64,000 nucleotides of DNA from Pseudenterobacter timonensis (lineage in GTDB: Bacteria; Pseudomonadota; Gammaproteobacteria; Enterobacterales; Enterobacteriaceae), in NCBI RefSeq assembly GCF_900021175.1, contig NZ_FCOP01000010.1:258940-322939 (forward strand). Reading direction: 5' to 3'. Positions 22,579-32,492 of this stretch are shown piece by piece. The first letter of the stretch is position 1, and each line of letters begins with the position of its first letter. The notes under the pieces are model-generated. The model was not told the origin of the DNA, did not search any database, and saw nothing but the letters and a program-made list of their open reading frames with translations. Both the position numbers and the translations under genes were made by a program.

Positions 22579-24912
22579 ATGAAGCAAATTCGCATGCTTG
22601 CGCAGTACTACGTCGACCTGATGATGAAGCTCGGCCTGGTGCGTTTCTCCCTGCTGTTGGCCCTGGCGCTGGTTATTCTGGCGATTGTGGTGCAGATGGC
22701 CGTTACCATGGTGCTCCACGGCAGGGTGGAGAGTATCGACGTGATCCGCTCCATCTTCTTTGGCCTGCTGATCACCCCCTGGGCGGTCTATTTTCTCTCA
22801 GTGGTGGTGGAACAGCTTGAAGAGTCGCGCCAGCGTTTATCCCGGCTGGTGGAGAAACTGGAAGAGATGCGCGAGCGCGATCTGAAGCTCAACGTGCAGC
22901 TTAAGGACAATATCGCCCAGCTGAACCAGGAGATTGCCGACCGTGAAAAGGCGGAGGCCGAGCGCCAGACCACCCTTGAACAGCTCAAGGTGGAGATGAA
23001 AGAGCGTGAGGTAACGCAGATTCAGCTTGAACAGCAATCCTCCTTCCTGCGCTCTTTCCTCGACGCCTCCCCGGACCTGGTCTTTTATCGCAATGAAGAT
23101 AAAGAGTTTTCCGGCTGTAACCGGGCGATGGAGCTGCTAACGGGCAAAAGCGAGAAGCAGCTGATCAACCTTAAGCCGCAGGATGTTTACTCCCCCGAGG
23201 CGGCGGCGAAAGTGATTGAAACCGACGAGAAGGTCTTCCGGCATAACGTTTCGCTGACCTACGAACAGTGGCTCGATTACCCGGACGGACGTAAAGCCTG
23301 CTTTGAGATCCGCAAAGTGCCTTATTACGACCGGGTAGGTAAACGCCACGGTCTGATGGGCTTTGGCCGTGACATCACCGAGCGTAAGCGCTATCAGGAT
23401 GCGCTGGAGCGCGCCAGCCGCGACAAGACGACGTTTATCTCCACCATCAGCCACGAATTACGTACGCCGCTGAACGGTATCGTGGGCTTAAGCCGCATCC
23501 TGCTGGATACCGAGCTGACCGCAGAGCAGGAGAAATACCTGAAGACGATCCACGTCTCGGCGGTGACGTTAGGAAATATCTTTAACGATATCATTGATAT
23601 GGACAAGATGGAGCGACGTAAGGTCCAGCTGGATAACCAGCCGGTGGACTTTACCAGCTTCCTCGCCGATCTTGAGAACCTCTCCGGCCTGCAGGCGCAG
23701 CAGAAGGGGCTGCGGTTTGTGATGGAGCCGACGCTGCCGCTGCCGCATAAAGTCATTACGGACGGCACGCGTCTGCGCCAGATCCTCTGGAATCTTATCA
23801 GCAACGCCGTGAAATTTACCCAGCAGGGGCAGGTGGCGGTACGGGTTCGCTATGAGCAGGGCGATATGCTGCGCTTCGAAGTGGAAGATTCCGGGATCGG
23901 TATTCCGCAGGAGGAGCAGGATAAAATTTTTGCCATGTACTATCAGGTCAAAGACAGCCACGGCGGTAAGCCGGCCACCGGCACCGGTATTGGCCTTGCG
24001 GTCTCGCGCCGGCTGGCGAAAAGCATGGGCGGTGATATTACCGTCGCCAGCCAGCAGGGGAAAGGCTCCATCTTTACCCTGACGGTACAGGCGCCTGCGG
24101 TGGCGGAAGAGGTGGAAGACACCTTCGACAATGACGAGATGCCACTGCCCGCGCTGCACGTCCTGCTGGTGGAAGATATCGAGCTGAACGTGATTGTCGC
24201 CCGCTCGGTACTGGAGAAGCTTGGTAATAGCGTTGACGTGGCGATGACCGGTAAAGCCGCGCTGGAGATGTTCGCCCCGGACGAATATGACCTCGTGCTG
24301 CTGGATATCCAGCTGCCGGATATGACCGGGCTGGACATCTCCCGCGAACTGACGCGCCGCTACAAGCCGGAGGAGCTGCCGCCGCTGGTGGCGCTGACGG
24401 CAAACGTGCTGAAAGATAAAAAAGAGTATCTCGATGCCGGTATGGACGATGTGCTCAGCAAGCCGCTGGCGGTGCCTGCCCTGACCGCCATGATTAAGAA
24501 ATTCTGGAATAGCCGTATTGAAGAGGAGAGTGCCATGACGTCTGAAGAGAACGACAAAACGCAGTCAATACTGGATATTGCGATGCTTGAACAATATATC
24601 GATCTGGTCGGCCCGAAACTGATTACTGATGGTTTAGCGGTATTTGAAAAAATGATGCCGGGCTACCTGAATGTTCTGGAATCGAATCTCACTGCCCGCG
24701 ATCAGAAAGGCATTGTTGAAGAGGGGCACAAAATTAAAGGCGCCGCCGGTTCGGTGGGCTTGCGCCATCTGCAACAGCTCGGCCAGCAGATCCAGACGCC
24801 TGACCTGCCAGCGTGGTGGGATAACGTCGGAGAATGGGTGGAAGAGATGAAGCAGGAGTGGCAAAACGACGTCGACGTGTTAAAAGCGTGGGTTGAGGCC
24901 AGAAAAAAATGA
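22579..24912 (+). CDS. arcB: Aerobic respiration sensor kinase ArcB
   Basis: Tripartite hybrid kinase that reads the quinone pool and phosphorylates ArcA under low oxygen. 777 residues. Two N-terminal membrane segments (about 23-42 and 58-77), a coiled coil, a PAS domain (about 150-270), the kinase core with His292 in ISHELRTPLNG, a receiver with Asp576 in LLDIQLP, and an Hpt domain with His717. The redox-active Cys180 and Cys241 are both kept. GAAGG precedes this ATG, so the ten-residue upstream extension is rejected. Its stop lies inside the terminator of the convergent arcZ. Confidence 0.97.
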   Translation: MKQIRMLAQYYVDLMMKLGLVRFSLLLALALVILAIVVQMAVTMVLHGRVESIDVIRSIFFGLLITPWAVYFLSVVVEQLEESRQRLSRLVEKLEEMRERDLKLNVQLKDNIAQLNQEIADREKAEAERQTTLEQLKVEMKEREVTQIQLEQQSSFLRSFLDASPDLVFYRNEDKEFSGCNRAMELLTGKSEKQLINLKPQDVYSPEAAAKVIETDEKVFRHNVSLTYEQWLDYPDGRKACFEIRKVPYYDRVGKRHGLMGFGRDITERKRYQDALERASRDKTTFISTISHELRTPLNGIVGLSRILLDTELTAEQEKYLKTIHVSAVTLGNIFNDIIDMDKMERRKVQLDNQPVDFTSFLADLENLSGLQAQQKGLRFVMEPTLPLPHKVITDGTRLRQILWNLISNAVKFTQQGQVAVRVRYEQGDMLRFEVEDSGIGIPQEEQDKIFAMYYQVKDSHGGKPATGTGIGLAVSRRLAKSMGGDITVASQQGKGSIFTLTVQAPAVAEEVEDTFDNDEMPLPALHVLLVEDIELNVIVARSVLEKLGNSVDVAMTGKAALEMFAPDEYDLVLLDIQLPDMTGLDISRELTRRYKPEELPPLVALTANVLKDKKEYLDAGMDDVLSKPLAVPALTAMIKKFWNSRIEEESAMTSEENDKTQSILDIAMLEQYIDLVGPKLITDGLAVFEKMMPGYLNVLESNLTARDQKGIVEEGHKIKGAAGSVGLRHLQQLGQQIQTPDLPAWWDNVGEWVEEMKQEWQNDVDVLKAWVEARKK

Positions 24913-25022
24913 CCCCGGCTTGACCGGGGTGCGCGAACACTGCGCCAACACCAGGGAAATTGTGGTTGCGCCAGGTAATTATTATATTTTGCTTGGGCGC
25001 AGCCAGGATATTCAGGCCGCAC
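24903..25022 (-). ncRNA. arcZ: Small regulatory RNA ArcZ
   Basis: Hfq-dependent sRNA, in E. coli an activator of rpoS translation and repressor of many mRNAs, itself repressed by ArcA. The 5' end GTGCGGCCTGAA and the processed 3' half (TTTCCCTGGTGTTGGCGCAG, then CGCGCACCCCGG) match what I recall of E. coli ArcZ. The hairpin CCCCGGTCAAGCCGGGG is followed by a T-run. The centre is different. A TATCTT -10 lies 6 bases upstream, and the region before it is AT-rich and could hold ArcA boxes. It is convergent with arcB, as in E. coli. Confidence 0.9.
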
Positions 25023-25142
25023 GCAAATAAGATAGCAAATCTTAAATGATTTGTTACATGAAACAGTGAAATGTGTGAAGCATAGCGTTTTAATCAAAAT
25101 TATTAATGTGTTTCGGATGGTTGTGACAGAAGGAATCTCACG

Positions 25143-25796
25143 ATGAAAAAAGTTGGCGTAGTGCTGAGCGGGTGCGGCGTTTACGATGGCGCGGAAATTC
25201 ATGAGTCTGTAATCACACTCCTGGCGCTGGCGCGTCAGGGCGCGCAGGCGGTCTGTTTCGCCCCGGATAAAAATCAATCAGAAGTGATTAACCATCTTAC
25301 GGGTGAGCCTATGGCTGAAACGCGCAATATATTAATCGAGGCGGCCCGTATCGCCCGCGGCGCGATCCAGCCGCTGAGCCAGGCAAAGGCAGATGAGCTG
25401 GACGCGCTAATTGTGCCCGGCGGTTTTGGCGCGGCAAAAAATCTCAGCAGCTTCGCAAGCCAGGGCAGTGAGTGCCACGTCGATGCCAGCCTGCAGGCGC
25501 TGGCGCAGCAGATGCACGCTGCCGGAAAGCCGCTCGGTTTTATCTGCATCGCGCCCGCGCTGCTGCCTAAAATTTTCGATTTTCCCCTGCGCCTGACCAT
25601 CGGCACCGACATAGATACCGCCGAGGCGATCGAGGAGATGGGTGGGGAGCATGTGCCTTGTCCGGTGGATGATATCGTCGTGGACGAAGAGAACAAAGTG
25701 GTGACCACGCCCGCTTATATGCTGGCTGAGGATATCGCGCAGGCGGCTACCGGCATTGAAAAACTGGTGGAACGCGTACTGGTTCTCGCCTCGTGA
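25143..25796 (+). CDS. elbB: DJ-1/GATase1-like protein ElbB
   Basis: Class I amidotransferase-like protein (YhbL). In E. coli reported as enhancing isoprenoid production and having weak glyoxalase activity; physiological role unsettled. 217 residues, the E. coli length, with [11 protein letters not shown] and a central [11 protein letters not shown] block. AGGAATC precedes the ATG. It overlaps mtgA by 4 bases (GTGA). Confidence 0.93.
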   Translation: MKKVGVVLSGCGVYDGAEIHESVITLLALARQGAQAVCFAPDKNQSEVINHLTGEPMAETRNILIEAARIARGAIQPLSQAKADELDALIVPGGFGAAKNLSSFASQGSECHVDASLQALAQQMHAAGKPLGFICIAPALLPKIFDFPLRLTIGTDIDTAEAIEEMGGEHVPCPVDDIVVDEENKVVTTPAYMLAEDIAQAATGIEKLVERVLVLAS

Positions 25797-26527
25797 GCCG
25801 ATCGCATCCGCCTCTGCGCTGGGTAAAACGCATCCTGCTGCGGGTGCTGCTGGCGCTGGCTATCTTCTGGGGCGGCGGCATTGCGCTCTTTAGCGTGGCG
25901 CCGGTCCCCTTTTCCATGGTGATGGTGGAGCGGCAGCTTGGCGCGTGGCTGACGGGCGATTTTCACTATGTGGCCCATTCCGATTGGGTGAGCATGGATG
26001 ATATCTCGCCGTGGATGGGGCTGGCGGTAATTGCCGCAGAAGATCAGAAGTTTGCTGAACACTGGGGATTTGACGTAGGGGCGATTGAGAAGGCGCTGGC
26101 GCATAATGAACGCCACGAGAGCCGGATCCGCGGCGCCTCAACCCTCTCGCAGCAGACGGCGAAAAATCTCTTTTTATGGGATGGCCGCAGCTGGCTGCGC
26201 AAAGGGCTGGAAGCGGGGCTGACGCTGGGGATAGAGACCGTCTGGAGTAAAAAACGGATCCTGACCGTCTATCTCAATATCGCCGAGTTTGGCGAGGGGG
26301 TGTTTGGCGTGGAGGCTGCCGCGCAGCGCTATTTCCATAAGCCTGCCAGCAAACTGAGCATGTCCGAAGCGGCGCTGCTGGCGGCTGTTCTGCCTAATCC
26401 CATACGCTTTAAGGCCAACGCGCCGTCAGGGTATGTGCGAAGCCGTCAGGCGTGGATCCTGCGCCAGATGCGTCAGTTGGGTGGGGAGAGCTTCATGCAG
26501 CGCAATAATCTTAGCCAGGGCGGGTAA
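25793..26527 (+). CDS. mtgA: Monofunctional peptidoglycan glycosyltransferase
   Basis: Polymerises glycan strands from lipid II; GT51 family without a transpeptidase domain. 244 residues with one membrane segment (about 14-34), the catalytic motif [10 protein letters not shown] and the [17 protein letters not shown] block. Starts with GTG inside the end of elbB. The stop codon lies within a REP-like palindrome. Confidence 0.94.
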   Translation: MSRSHPPLRWVKRILLRVLLALAIFWGGGIALFSVAPVPFSMVMVERQLGAWLTGDFHYVAHSDWVSMDDISPWMGLAVIAAEDQKFAEHWGFDVGAIEKALAHNERHESRIRGASTLSQQTAKNLFLWDGRSWLRKGLEAGLTLGIETVWSKKRILTVYLNIAEFGEGVFGVEAAAQRYFHKPASKLSMSEAALLAAVLPNPIRFKANAPSGYVRSRQAWILRQMRQLGGESFMQRNNLSQGG

Positions 26528-26544
26528 GCGTAGCGCCACCCGCC
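26519..26544. repeat. REP-like palindrome at the mtgA/npr junction
   Basis: GGCGGGT...ACCCGCC arms around AAGCGTAGCGCC; the left arm contains the last codons and part of the stop of mtgA. It lies between convergent genes and no T-run follows. Confidence 0.65.
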
Positions 26545-26550
26545 GATGCG

Positions 26551-26823
26551 TTAGTCCTCGTCAAACCCCGCATTAAACAACGCGACCACCGCCGCCAGCG
26601 CTTCAACCTCCTGCGGCCCGGTCGCTTCAACTTCAATCTGCCTGCCTTTTGCTGAATCGAGCATCAACAGCGCAATTACGCTGTTCGCTTCCGCCTCCGT
26701 GCCCTCGTCGTTTCGCAGCAAAACCTCTGCATCGAATCCTTGCATCAGCTCAAACAGCTTCATGGCCGGGCGCGCATGCATCCCCAGCTTATTAGTGATC
26801 TCAACGGTCTGTTTTACGGTCAT
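26551..26823 (-). CDS. npr: Phosphocarrier protein NPr
   Basis: HPr-like carrier of the nitrogen PTS, passing phosphate from PtsP to PtsN. 90 residues with the active His16 in [12 protein letters not shown]. Overlaps the rapZ stop by 4 bases and closes the long rpoN-side operon. Confidence 0.96.
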   Translation of the reverse strand: MTVKQTVEITNKLGMHARPAMKLFELMQGFDAEVLLRNDEGTEAEANSVIALLMLDSAKGRQIEVEATGPQEVEALAAVVALFNAGFDED

Positions 26824-27674
26824 GTTTTGCGTTTTTCCAGCGTACGATGACGGGACTGGACGTTTTTACCCCGCGAGCGGAAGTAGTCGGCCAGCTGTTC
26901 GGCAATATAGACCGAACGGTGTTTACCGCCGGTACAGCCAATCGCAACGGTGAGGTAGCTGCGGTTGTTAGTCTCCAGCATAGGTAACCATAGCTCAAGG
27001 TAGCTTCGCGTCTGGTAGATAAAGTTATGAACTTCGGTGTGTCGGTCGAGGAACGCCGCCACCGGCTTGTCCAGACCTGTCATTGGACGCAGTTTTGGAT
27101 CCCAGTGCGGGTTCGGCAGGAAGCGCACGTCGAAGACATAGTCCGCATCAATCGGAATGCCGTGCTTAAAGCCGAATGACTCAAAGACCATCGTCAGCTC
27201 GCGCTCGCGCTTGCCCAGCAGGCGCGTACGCAGCATCTCCGCCAGCTCGTGAACGGACATCTCTGACGTATCAACAATCAGGTCGGCACGCGAGCGCAGC
27301 GGCTCCAGCAGGTCGCTCTCCTGATCGATCGCGCTTTCCAGCGACAGGTTTTTACTGGAGAGCGGATGCAGGCGACGCGTGTCGCTGTAGCGGCGAATCA
27401 GCGTGTTACGGTCGGCGTCAAGGAAGAGCAGCTGCGGAGAAAACGCCGCTGGCAGGCTGCTCATCGCCTTCTCAAAGATCTCCGGAGATTCCGGCATATT
27501 ACGCACGTCGATACTGACCGCGGCGGAGATCTCCCGGTCCGCAAGCGTATTTGCCAGATCGGGCAGCAAAACCACAGGCAGGTTATCTACGCAATAAAAG
27601 CCCATATCTTCAAGCGCGCGCAGGGCGACGGATTTCCCCGACCCCGAGCGACCGCTGACGATCATCAGCACCAT
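26820..27674 (-). CDS. rapZ: RNase adapter protein RapZ
   Basis: Binds the sRNAs GlmZ/GlmY and presents GlmZ to RNase E, so controlling glucosamine-6-phosphate synthase; senses glucosamine-6-phosphate. 284 residues as in E. coli. N-terminal Walker [10 protein letters not shown]-terminal RNA-binding half with [10 protein letters not shown] and a basic tail. glmM, the next step of the pathway, is also in this window. Confidence 0.96.
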   Translation of the reverse strand: MVLMIVSGRSGSGKSVALRALEDMGFYCVDNLPVVLLPDLANTLADREISAAVSIDVRNMPESPEIFEKAMSSLPAAFSPQLLFLDADRNTLIRRYSDTRRLHPLSSKNLSLESAIDQESDLLEPLRSRADLIVDTSEMSVHELAEMLRTRLLGKRERELTMVFESFGFKHGIPIDADYVFDVRFLPNPHWDPKLRPMTGLDKPVAAFLDRHTEVHNFIYQTRSYLELWLPMLETNNRSYLTVAIGCTGGKHRSVYIAEQLADYFRSRGKNVQSRHRTLEKRKT

Positions 27675-27719
27675 CTTCCGTCTCTCCTCAGGGCTCCCGA
27701 CATGGAGGCCCGCTCCCGG

Positions 27720-28211
27720 TTATGCCTCATCCTGATTGCCTTCCGCTTCCGTGATAATCTGGTATAGCTCCTCATCGCTCTGGGCAGCGCGCAGGCGGCG
27801 GCAAATGGCTTTATCCGCCAGCCGTCGGGCAACCAGCGAGAGCGTATGCAGGTGGGTTTTGGTCTGATCGGCCGGCACCAGCAGCGCGAACAGCAGGTCA
27901 ACCGGCTGATTGTCGATGGCGTCGAAGGCGATAGGGGTCTCAAGCTGCACAAAGACGCCCACGGCGCGTAAGGTATCTTCCTCCAGTTTGCCATGCGGGA
28001 TAGCGATGCCGTTGCCGATACCGGTACTCCCCATCTTTTCACGGGTCAGAATGGCTTCGAATACCACCTGCGGCGGCAGGCTGAGCTGTTTAGCCGCCAG
28101 TTCACTGATAATTTCAAGCGCGCGTTTTTTGCTCTGGCAATTAACGCCGCTGCGGGTACATTCCTGGTTAAGGACAGTGCTCAGTTGGAGAGCGGAATCG
28201 TTGTTCATCAT
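27720..28211 (-). CDS. ptsN: Nitrogen PTS enzyme IIA (PtsN)
   Basis: EIIA-Ntr, phospho-acceptor of the nitrogen PTS; in E. coli regulates potassium uptake and other targets. 163 residues; the phosphorylated His73 is in AIPHGKLEE. It lies between hpf and rapZ as in E. coli. Confidence 0.96.
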   Translation of the reverse strand: MMNNDSALQLSTVLNQECTRSGVNCQSKKRALEIISELAAKQLSLPPQVVFEAILTREKMGSTGIGNGIAIPHGKLEEDTLRAVGVFVQLETPIAFDAIDNQPVDLLFALLVPADQTKTHLHTLSLVARRLADKAICRRLRAAQSDEELYQIITEAEGNQDEA

Positions 28212-28293
28212 AATTTCACCTAAGCGCTAACTGTACAAACGGCCCGTTGTGTTTCACAACAGGCCTTCCTGCACCCGTTAACTGCCCGGACAA

Positions 28294-28581
28294 TTAGTGT
28301 TGTTTCAGTTTATCTTTATGTTTATTAAGCTGCCGCGCCAGCTTGTCAATCAAGCCGTCGATAGCCGAGTACATATCTTGCCCTTCCGCACTGGCGTGAA
28401 GTTCCCCCCCGTTAACGTGCAGGGTCGCATCTGCGATATGCGTCACTTTCTCCACTTTCAACACAATGTAGACCTGATTGATCCGGTCGAAATACTGTTC
28501 CAGCTTGGCGAATTTGGTGTTCAGAAATTCGCGCAAAGCCTCGGTCACTTCGACGTTGTGTCCTGTGATATTAAGCTGCAT
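28294..28581 (-). CDS. hpf: Ribosome hibernation promoting factor
   Basis: Short HPF that converts 70S ribosomes into 100S dimers in stationary phase. 95 residues from MQLNITG with AGGAAG before the ATG; the frame is open further upstream but that part is not family sequence. It follows rpoN by 22 bases. Confidence 0.96.
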   Translation of the reverse strand: MQLNITGHNVEVTEALREFLNTKFAKLEQYFDRINQVYIVLKVEKVTHIADATLHVNGGELHASAEGQDMYSAIDGLIDKLARQLNKHKDKLKQH

Positions 28582-28603
28582 AGTGTCTTCCTTATCGGTT
28601 GTG

Positions 28604-30037
28604 TCAGACCAGTTGTTTACGCTGGTTAGACGGCGGAATGGATAAAGACTCTCGATACTTCGCAACGGTACGGCGAGCCACCATAATACCCTGATCGGAG
28701 AGTATGGTGGTCAACTTACTGTCGCTCAGCGGCTTCGCGGGGTTCTCCGCGGCTATTAACTTCTTCACCAGCGCGCGGATCGCCGTAGACGAGGCTTCGC
28801 CGCCGCCTTCGGTGTTCACATGGCTGGAGAAGAAATACTTCAGCTCAAAGATGCCGCGCGGGCTATGCAGATACTTCTGCGTCGTCACGCGCGAGATGGT
28901 TGATTCATGCATTTCGACGGCCTGGGCGATATCCGCCAGCACCATCGGCTTCATAAACTCTTCGCCCTGTTCAAAAAATGCCTGTTGTTGCTCAACAATG
29001 CAACGGCTTACGCGCAGCAGCGTGTCATTTCGGCTCTCGAGGCTCTTAATCAGCCAGCGCGCTTCCTGGAGGTTACTGCGAATAAACTGGTTATCCGAAT
29101 CGTTGCGCGCGCTGGTGCACAGGGAGGCGTAGTGCTGGTTAATTTGCAGGCGAGGAATGCTGTCGGAGTTGAGTTCAACCACCCAGCGGCCATGATGTTT
29201 TCGCACCAGCACGTCGGGAATGACATATTCCGGCTCGCTGGTCTGGATCGACTGGCCGGGACGCGGATCGAGCGACTGGATCAGATTGACCGCCTCTTTC
29301 AGCACATCCTCTTTCAGGCGGGTAACGCGCATCAGGGTGCGGAAGTCATGGTTCGCCAGCAGATCCAGATGGGTGCTGATAATCAGCCGCGCTTCCTCCA
29401 GCCATGGCGTCTCTTTAGCAAACTGGGAGAGCTGGATCAGCAGACAGTCGCGCAGATCCCGGGCGGCGACCCCTACCGGGTCGAAGCGTTGCACGCGCTT
29501 TAGTACGGCCTCGACCTCGTCCATATCGATCTTCTCGTCGCCAATGCTTTCGAGAATGTCGTCCAGCGAAACGGTCAGGTAGCCCGTATCGTCCACGGCG
29601 TCGACGATTGACGTGGCGATCGCCCGGTCGGTATCGGAAAAGGGGGTCAGCTCCACCTGCCACATCAGGTAGTCCTGAAGCGACTGGGTTGTTTCCCCCT
29701 GATAGACCGGCAGTTCGTCATCCTGATAATCCGCCCGGGTACCGGATGGCGTACCGGCGGTATAGATCTCGTCCCAGCTGGCATCCAGCGGCAGCTCGTC
29801 CGGCATCTCTTTTTGCTCAAGCGCATCCACCGTGTCGAGCGTTTCGCGATCCTGAGCCTGCTGGGTATCTATCTCGTCATGAAGATCGGTTTGCTCCAGC
29901 AACGGATTGCTCTCCAGCGCCTGCTGAAGTTCCTGCTGGAGTTCTAATGTGGACAACTGCAGCAGACGAATTGCCTGCTGGAGCTGCGGCGTCATTGCCA
30001 GCTGCTGGCTGAGCCTTAATTGCAAACCTTGCTTCAT
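28604..30037 (-). CDS. rpoN: RNA polymerase sigma-54 factor
   Basis: Sigma factor for -24/-12 promoters, including nitrogen genes. 477 residues, the E. coli length. N-terminal glutamine/leucine-rich activator region, an acidic region II, core-binding region, and the C-terminal RpoN box [10 protein letters not shown]. Sits between lptB and hpf in the conserved operon. Confidence 0.97.
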   Translation of the reverse strand: MKQGLQLRLSQQLAMTPQLQQAIRLLQLSTLELQQELQQALESNPLLEQTDLHDEIDTQQAQDRETLDTVDALEQKEMPDELPLDASWDEIYTAGTPSGTRADYQDDELPVYQGETTQSLQDYLMWQVELTPFSDTDRAIATSIVDAVDDTGYLTVSLDDILESIGDEKIDMDEVEAVLKRVQRFDPVGVAARDLRDCLLIQLSQFAKETPWLEEARLIISTHLDLLANHDFRTLMRVTRLKEDVLKEAVNLIQSLDPRPGQSIQTSEPEYVIPDVLVRKHHGRWVVELNSDSIPRLQINQHYASLCTSARNDSDNQFIRSNLQEARWLIKSLESRNDTLLRVSRCIVEQQQAFFEQGEEFMKPMVLADIAQAVEMHESTISRVTTQKYLHSPRGIFELKYFFSSHVNTEGGGEASSTAIRALVKKLIAAENPAKPLSDSKLTTILSDQGIMVARRTVAKYRESLSIPPSNQRKQLV

Positions 30038-30084
30038 GTTCAGAGCGGTTATCCCCCATTCGGCCTGGCTAAACCTCTACCCTA

Positions 30085-30810
30085 TCAGAGTCTGAAGTCT
30101 TCCCCAAGGTAGACGCGCTTAACATGTTCATCTTCGAGGATCTGCTGCGGCGTGCCGTGGGCGATCAGGTGACCCTGGCTGACGATATAGGCGCGCTCGC
30201 AGACCGCCAGCGTTTCACGCACGTTGTGGTCAGTGATAAGGACGCCCAGCCCGCTGTCGCGCAGATGTTCAATAATGCGTTTGATGTCGATAACGGAGAT
30301 GGGGTCAACGCCCGCAAAGGGTTCATCCAGCAGGATGAATTTCGGGTTAGCGGCGAGCGCTCGGGCGATTTCCACGCGGCGGCGTTCCCCGCCCGATAGC
30401 GCCTGGCCAAGGCTGTCGCGCAGATGCTCAATATGGAACTCTTTCATCAGTTCGTTGGCGCGATCGGTACGCTGTTCGGCGGTTAAATCGTCGCGGATCT
30501 GCAGCACGGCCATCAGGTTATCGAATACGCTCAGGCGGCGGAAAATCGAGGCTTCCTGCGGCAGATACCCGATACCGCGACGTGCGCGGGCATGCAGCGG
30601 CAGCAGGCTGATATCATCGTCATCAATGATGATGTTGCCGGCATCGCGCGGAACAATCCCGACCACCATGTAGAAGGTAGTGGTTTTCCCGGCGCCGTTC
30701 GGCCCCAGCAGGCCGACAATTTCGCCAGAGTTGACGGTCAGACTGACATCTTCAACAACGCGACGGCCCTTGTAGGCTTTCGCGAGGTTTTTTGCAGTTA
30801 AGGTTGCCAT
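30085..30810 (-). CDS. lptB: LPS export ATPase LptB
   Basis: Cytoplasmic ATPase of the LptB2FG exporter. 241 residues; Walker [10 protein letters not shown], signature LSGGERRR, Walker [11 protein letters not shown], and the His-loop LITDHNVRE. Six bases after lptA. Confidence 0.97.
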   Translation of the reverse strand: MATLTAKNLAKAYKGRRVVEDVSLTVNSGEIVGLLGPNGAGKTTTFYMVVGIVPRDAGNIIIDDDDISLLPLHARARRGIGYLPQEASIFRRLSVFDNLMAVLQIRDDLTAEQRTDRANELMKEFHIEHLRDSLGQALSGGERRRVEIARALAANPKFILLDEPFAGVDPISVIDIKRIIEHLRDSGLGVLITDHNVRETLAVCERAYIVSQGHLIAHGTPQQILEDEHVKRVYLGEDFRL

Positions 30811-30816
30811 ATCGAA

Positions 30817-31371
30817 TTAGTTACTCTTCTTCTGTGCCGGTGCCTGGTTGTTGCCTTTATCCTGCAGCTGCGACGGTACCAGCACGGTGGTAACGCGTTT
30901 GCCTTTCTCGCTGAACGCCTGCATTTTTTGCTCTTTCACCAGGTAGGTGATCTTGTCGCCGGTGATATTGCTGTCCAGCTGTTCGAGATAGCCGTTGCCG
31001 GTCAGCACCACCAAATCTTTCGCCAGCTCATAGTGCATATGGGAAGCGTGGCCTTTCACCGGCTTGCCATTATCCTGCATCTGGTAAAAGGTTGCCGGTT
31101 CGCCGTAGCCGTCGATGATCTCTTTACCCTGCTCGCCGCCGGGACGGGTGACCACCACCTTGTCGGCATTGATCTTGATGGTGCCCTGCGTCACAACCAC
31201 GTTGCCGGTAAAGGTCACCACGTTGCCCTGCATATCCAGCGACTGGGTATCGGACTCGATATGGATCGGCTGGTCGGTATCGCCCGTCACGGCAAGCGCG
31301 GGAAGGCTGGCTGCGAGCAGCGCGCTGGCGATGACGACATTAAGGCTGAGTTTGTTTGTTTTGAATTTCAT
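30817..31371 (-). CDS. lptA: LPS transport periplasmic protein LptA
   Basis: Periplasmic bridge protein of beta-jellyroll fold that carries LPS from LptC to LptD. 184 residues with a 27-residue signal peptide ending LPALA. Its start overlaps the end of lptC by 32 bases, as in E. coli. Confidence 0.96.
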   Translation of the reverse strand: MKFKTNKLSLNVVIASALLAASLPALAVTGDTDQPIHIESDTQSLDMQGNVVTFTGNVVVTQGTIKINADKVVVTRPGGEQGKEIIDGYGEPATFYQMQDNGKPVKGHASHMHYELAKDLVVLTGNGYLEQLDSNITGDKITYLVKEQKMQAFSEKGKRVTTVLVPSQLQDKGNNQAPAQKKSN

Positions 31372-31915
31372 AAGAGGTTCTCACCTTTTCAATCAGCTCG
31401 GCGTTTTTGCTGCGTAAGTTCCCGCGCATTTTCAGACCGCTGGAATTAAAAGTCGTGCCGTATAACGTCACCAGATCCTGAGAGGTCACATCCTGGGTCA
31501 CCAGGTTGATCTGGGCGTTATCGGTGGTAATTTTGCGCAGTTGCGCGTCCGGGGTCAGGGCATTTACCTCCACGTGACCATACAGATAAAGCATACGGTC
31601 ATTGGTCAATTTTGCCCTGTCAGATTTGATCGACCATGTGGGTACTTTGTCGGTGTCAAACGTGGTCAGGACCGGTTGGGTAAACCACGAGACGCCGTTT
31701 TCAGAAAAATATTCCACATGCCGGGCGATCAGGCGATAGTTCAGCGCCCCTTCCGGGCTATAGACCACGGTATCGCTGTGATCGCTTTTATAGGTCGGAT
31801 CGCCGGTATTTGTCGCTTGCGTTTGCGTATCGTCCCGATCCGCCAGATTGATGCCGATCAGCACCAGCGCGACAAGCGAAAGCAGAATGATAACCCAACG
31901 TCTGGTTTTACTCAT
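31340..31915 (-). CDS. lptC: LPS export protein LptC
   Basis: Bitopic inner-membrane protein that receives LPS from LptFG and hands it to LptA. 191 residues with a single N-terminal membrane segment (about 7-25) and a periplasmic jellyroll. Overlaps kdsC by 4 bases and lptA by 32. Confidence 0.96.
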   Translation of the reverse strand: MSKTRRWVIILLSLVALVLIGINLADRDDTQTQATNTGDPTYKSDHSDTVVYSPEGALNYRLIARHVEYFSENGVSWFTQPVLTTFDTDKVPTWSIKSDRAKLTNDRMLYLYGHVEVNALTPDAQLRKITTDNAQINLVTQDVTSQDLVTLYGTTFNSSGLKMRGNLRSKNAELIEKVRTSYEIQNKQTQP

Positions 31916-32478
31916 ATTGATTGCCCTTTGGCCTCATCAAGCTTGCCCTGCGCCAGAAGCAGTAGATCGCACACCTCACGGACCGCGCCGCGACCGCCGT
32001 TGATTCGGGTCACGTAGTCCGCACGCGGGAGCAAAAGCGGGTGGGCGTCGGCCACCGCCACGCTTAATCCCACTTCGGCCATAACCGGCCAGTCGATCAG
32101 ATCGTCGCCGACATAGGCGACATTTTCCGGCGCGACAGAAAGTTCTGCCAGCAGATGCCTGAAAGCGACCATTTTGTTCGACTGCCCCTGATACAAATGG
32201 GTGATCCCCAGGGTGGCGCAGCGCTCTTCTACCAGTTTAGCTTTCCGCCCGGTGATGATCGCCACCTCTATGCCGGAGGTGAGGGCGCAGCGAATGCCAT
32301 AGCCGTCGCGAACGTTAAACGCCTTTAGCTCTTCGCCATTATTGCCCATATAAATCAAGCCGTCAGAAAGCACGCCGTCAACATCCAGAATCAGCAGACG
32401 GATCTTCTCCGCCTGCGCCATCATCGTTGCGCTCACCGGGCCATAACAGGTTGCAAGGGATGCACCCGCATTACTCAT
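31912..32478 (-). CDS. kdsC: Kdo-8-phosphate phosphatase
   Basis: Removes phosphate from Kdo-8-phosphate in Kdo synthesis. 188 residues, HAD family without a cap domain; nucleophile Asp32 in LDVDGVLSDG, and GDDLIDWPVM as the metal motif. AAGGA lies before this ATG; an ATG 15 bases upstream overlaps the kdsD stop and is an alternative. Confidence 0.95.
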   Translation of the reverse strand: MSNAGASLATCYGPVSATMMAQAEKIRLLILDVDGVLSDGLIYMGNNGEELKAFNVRDGYGIRCALTSGIEVAIITGRKAKLVEERCATLGITHLYQGQSNKMVAFRHLLAELSVAPENVAYVGDDLIDWPVMAEVGLSVAVADAHPLLLPRADYVTRINGGRGAVREVCDLLLLAQGKLDEAKGQSI

Positions 32479-32492
32479 TGTCTTTTCCTTCA

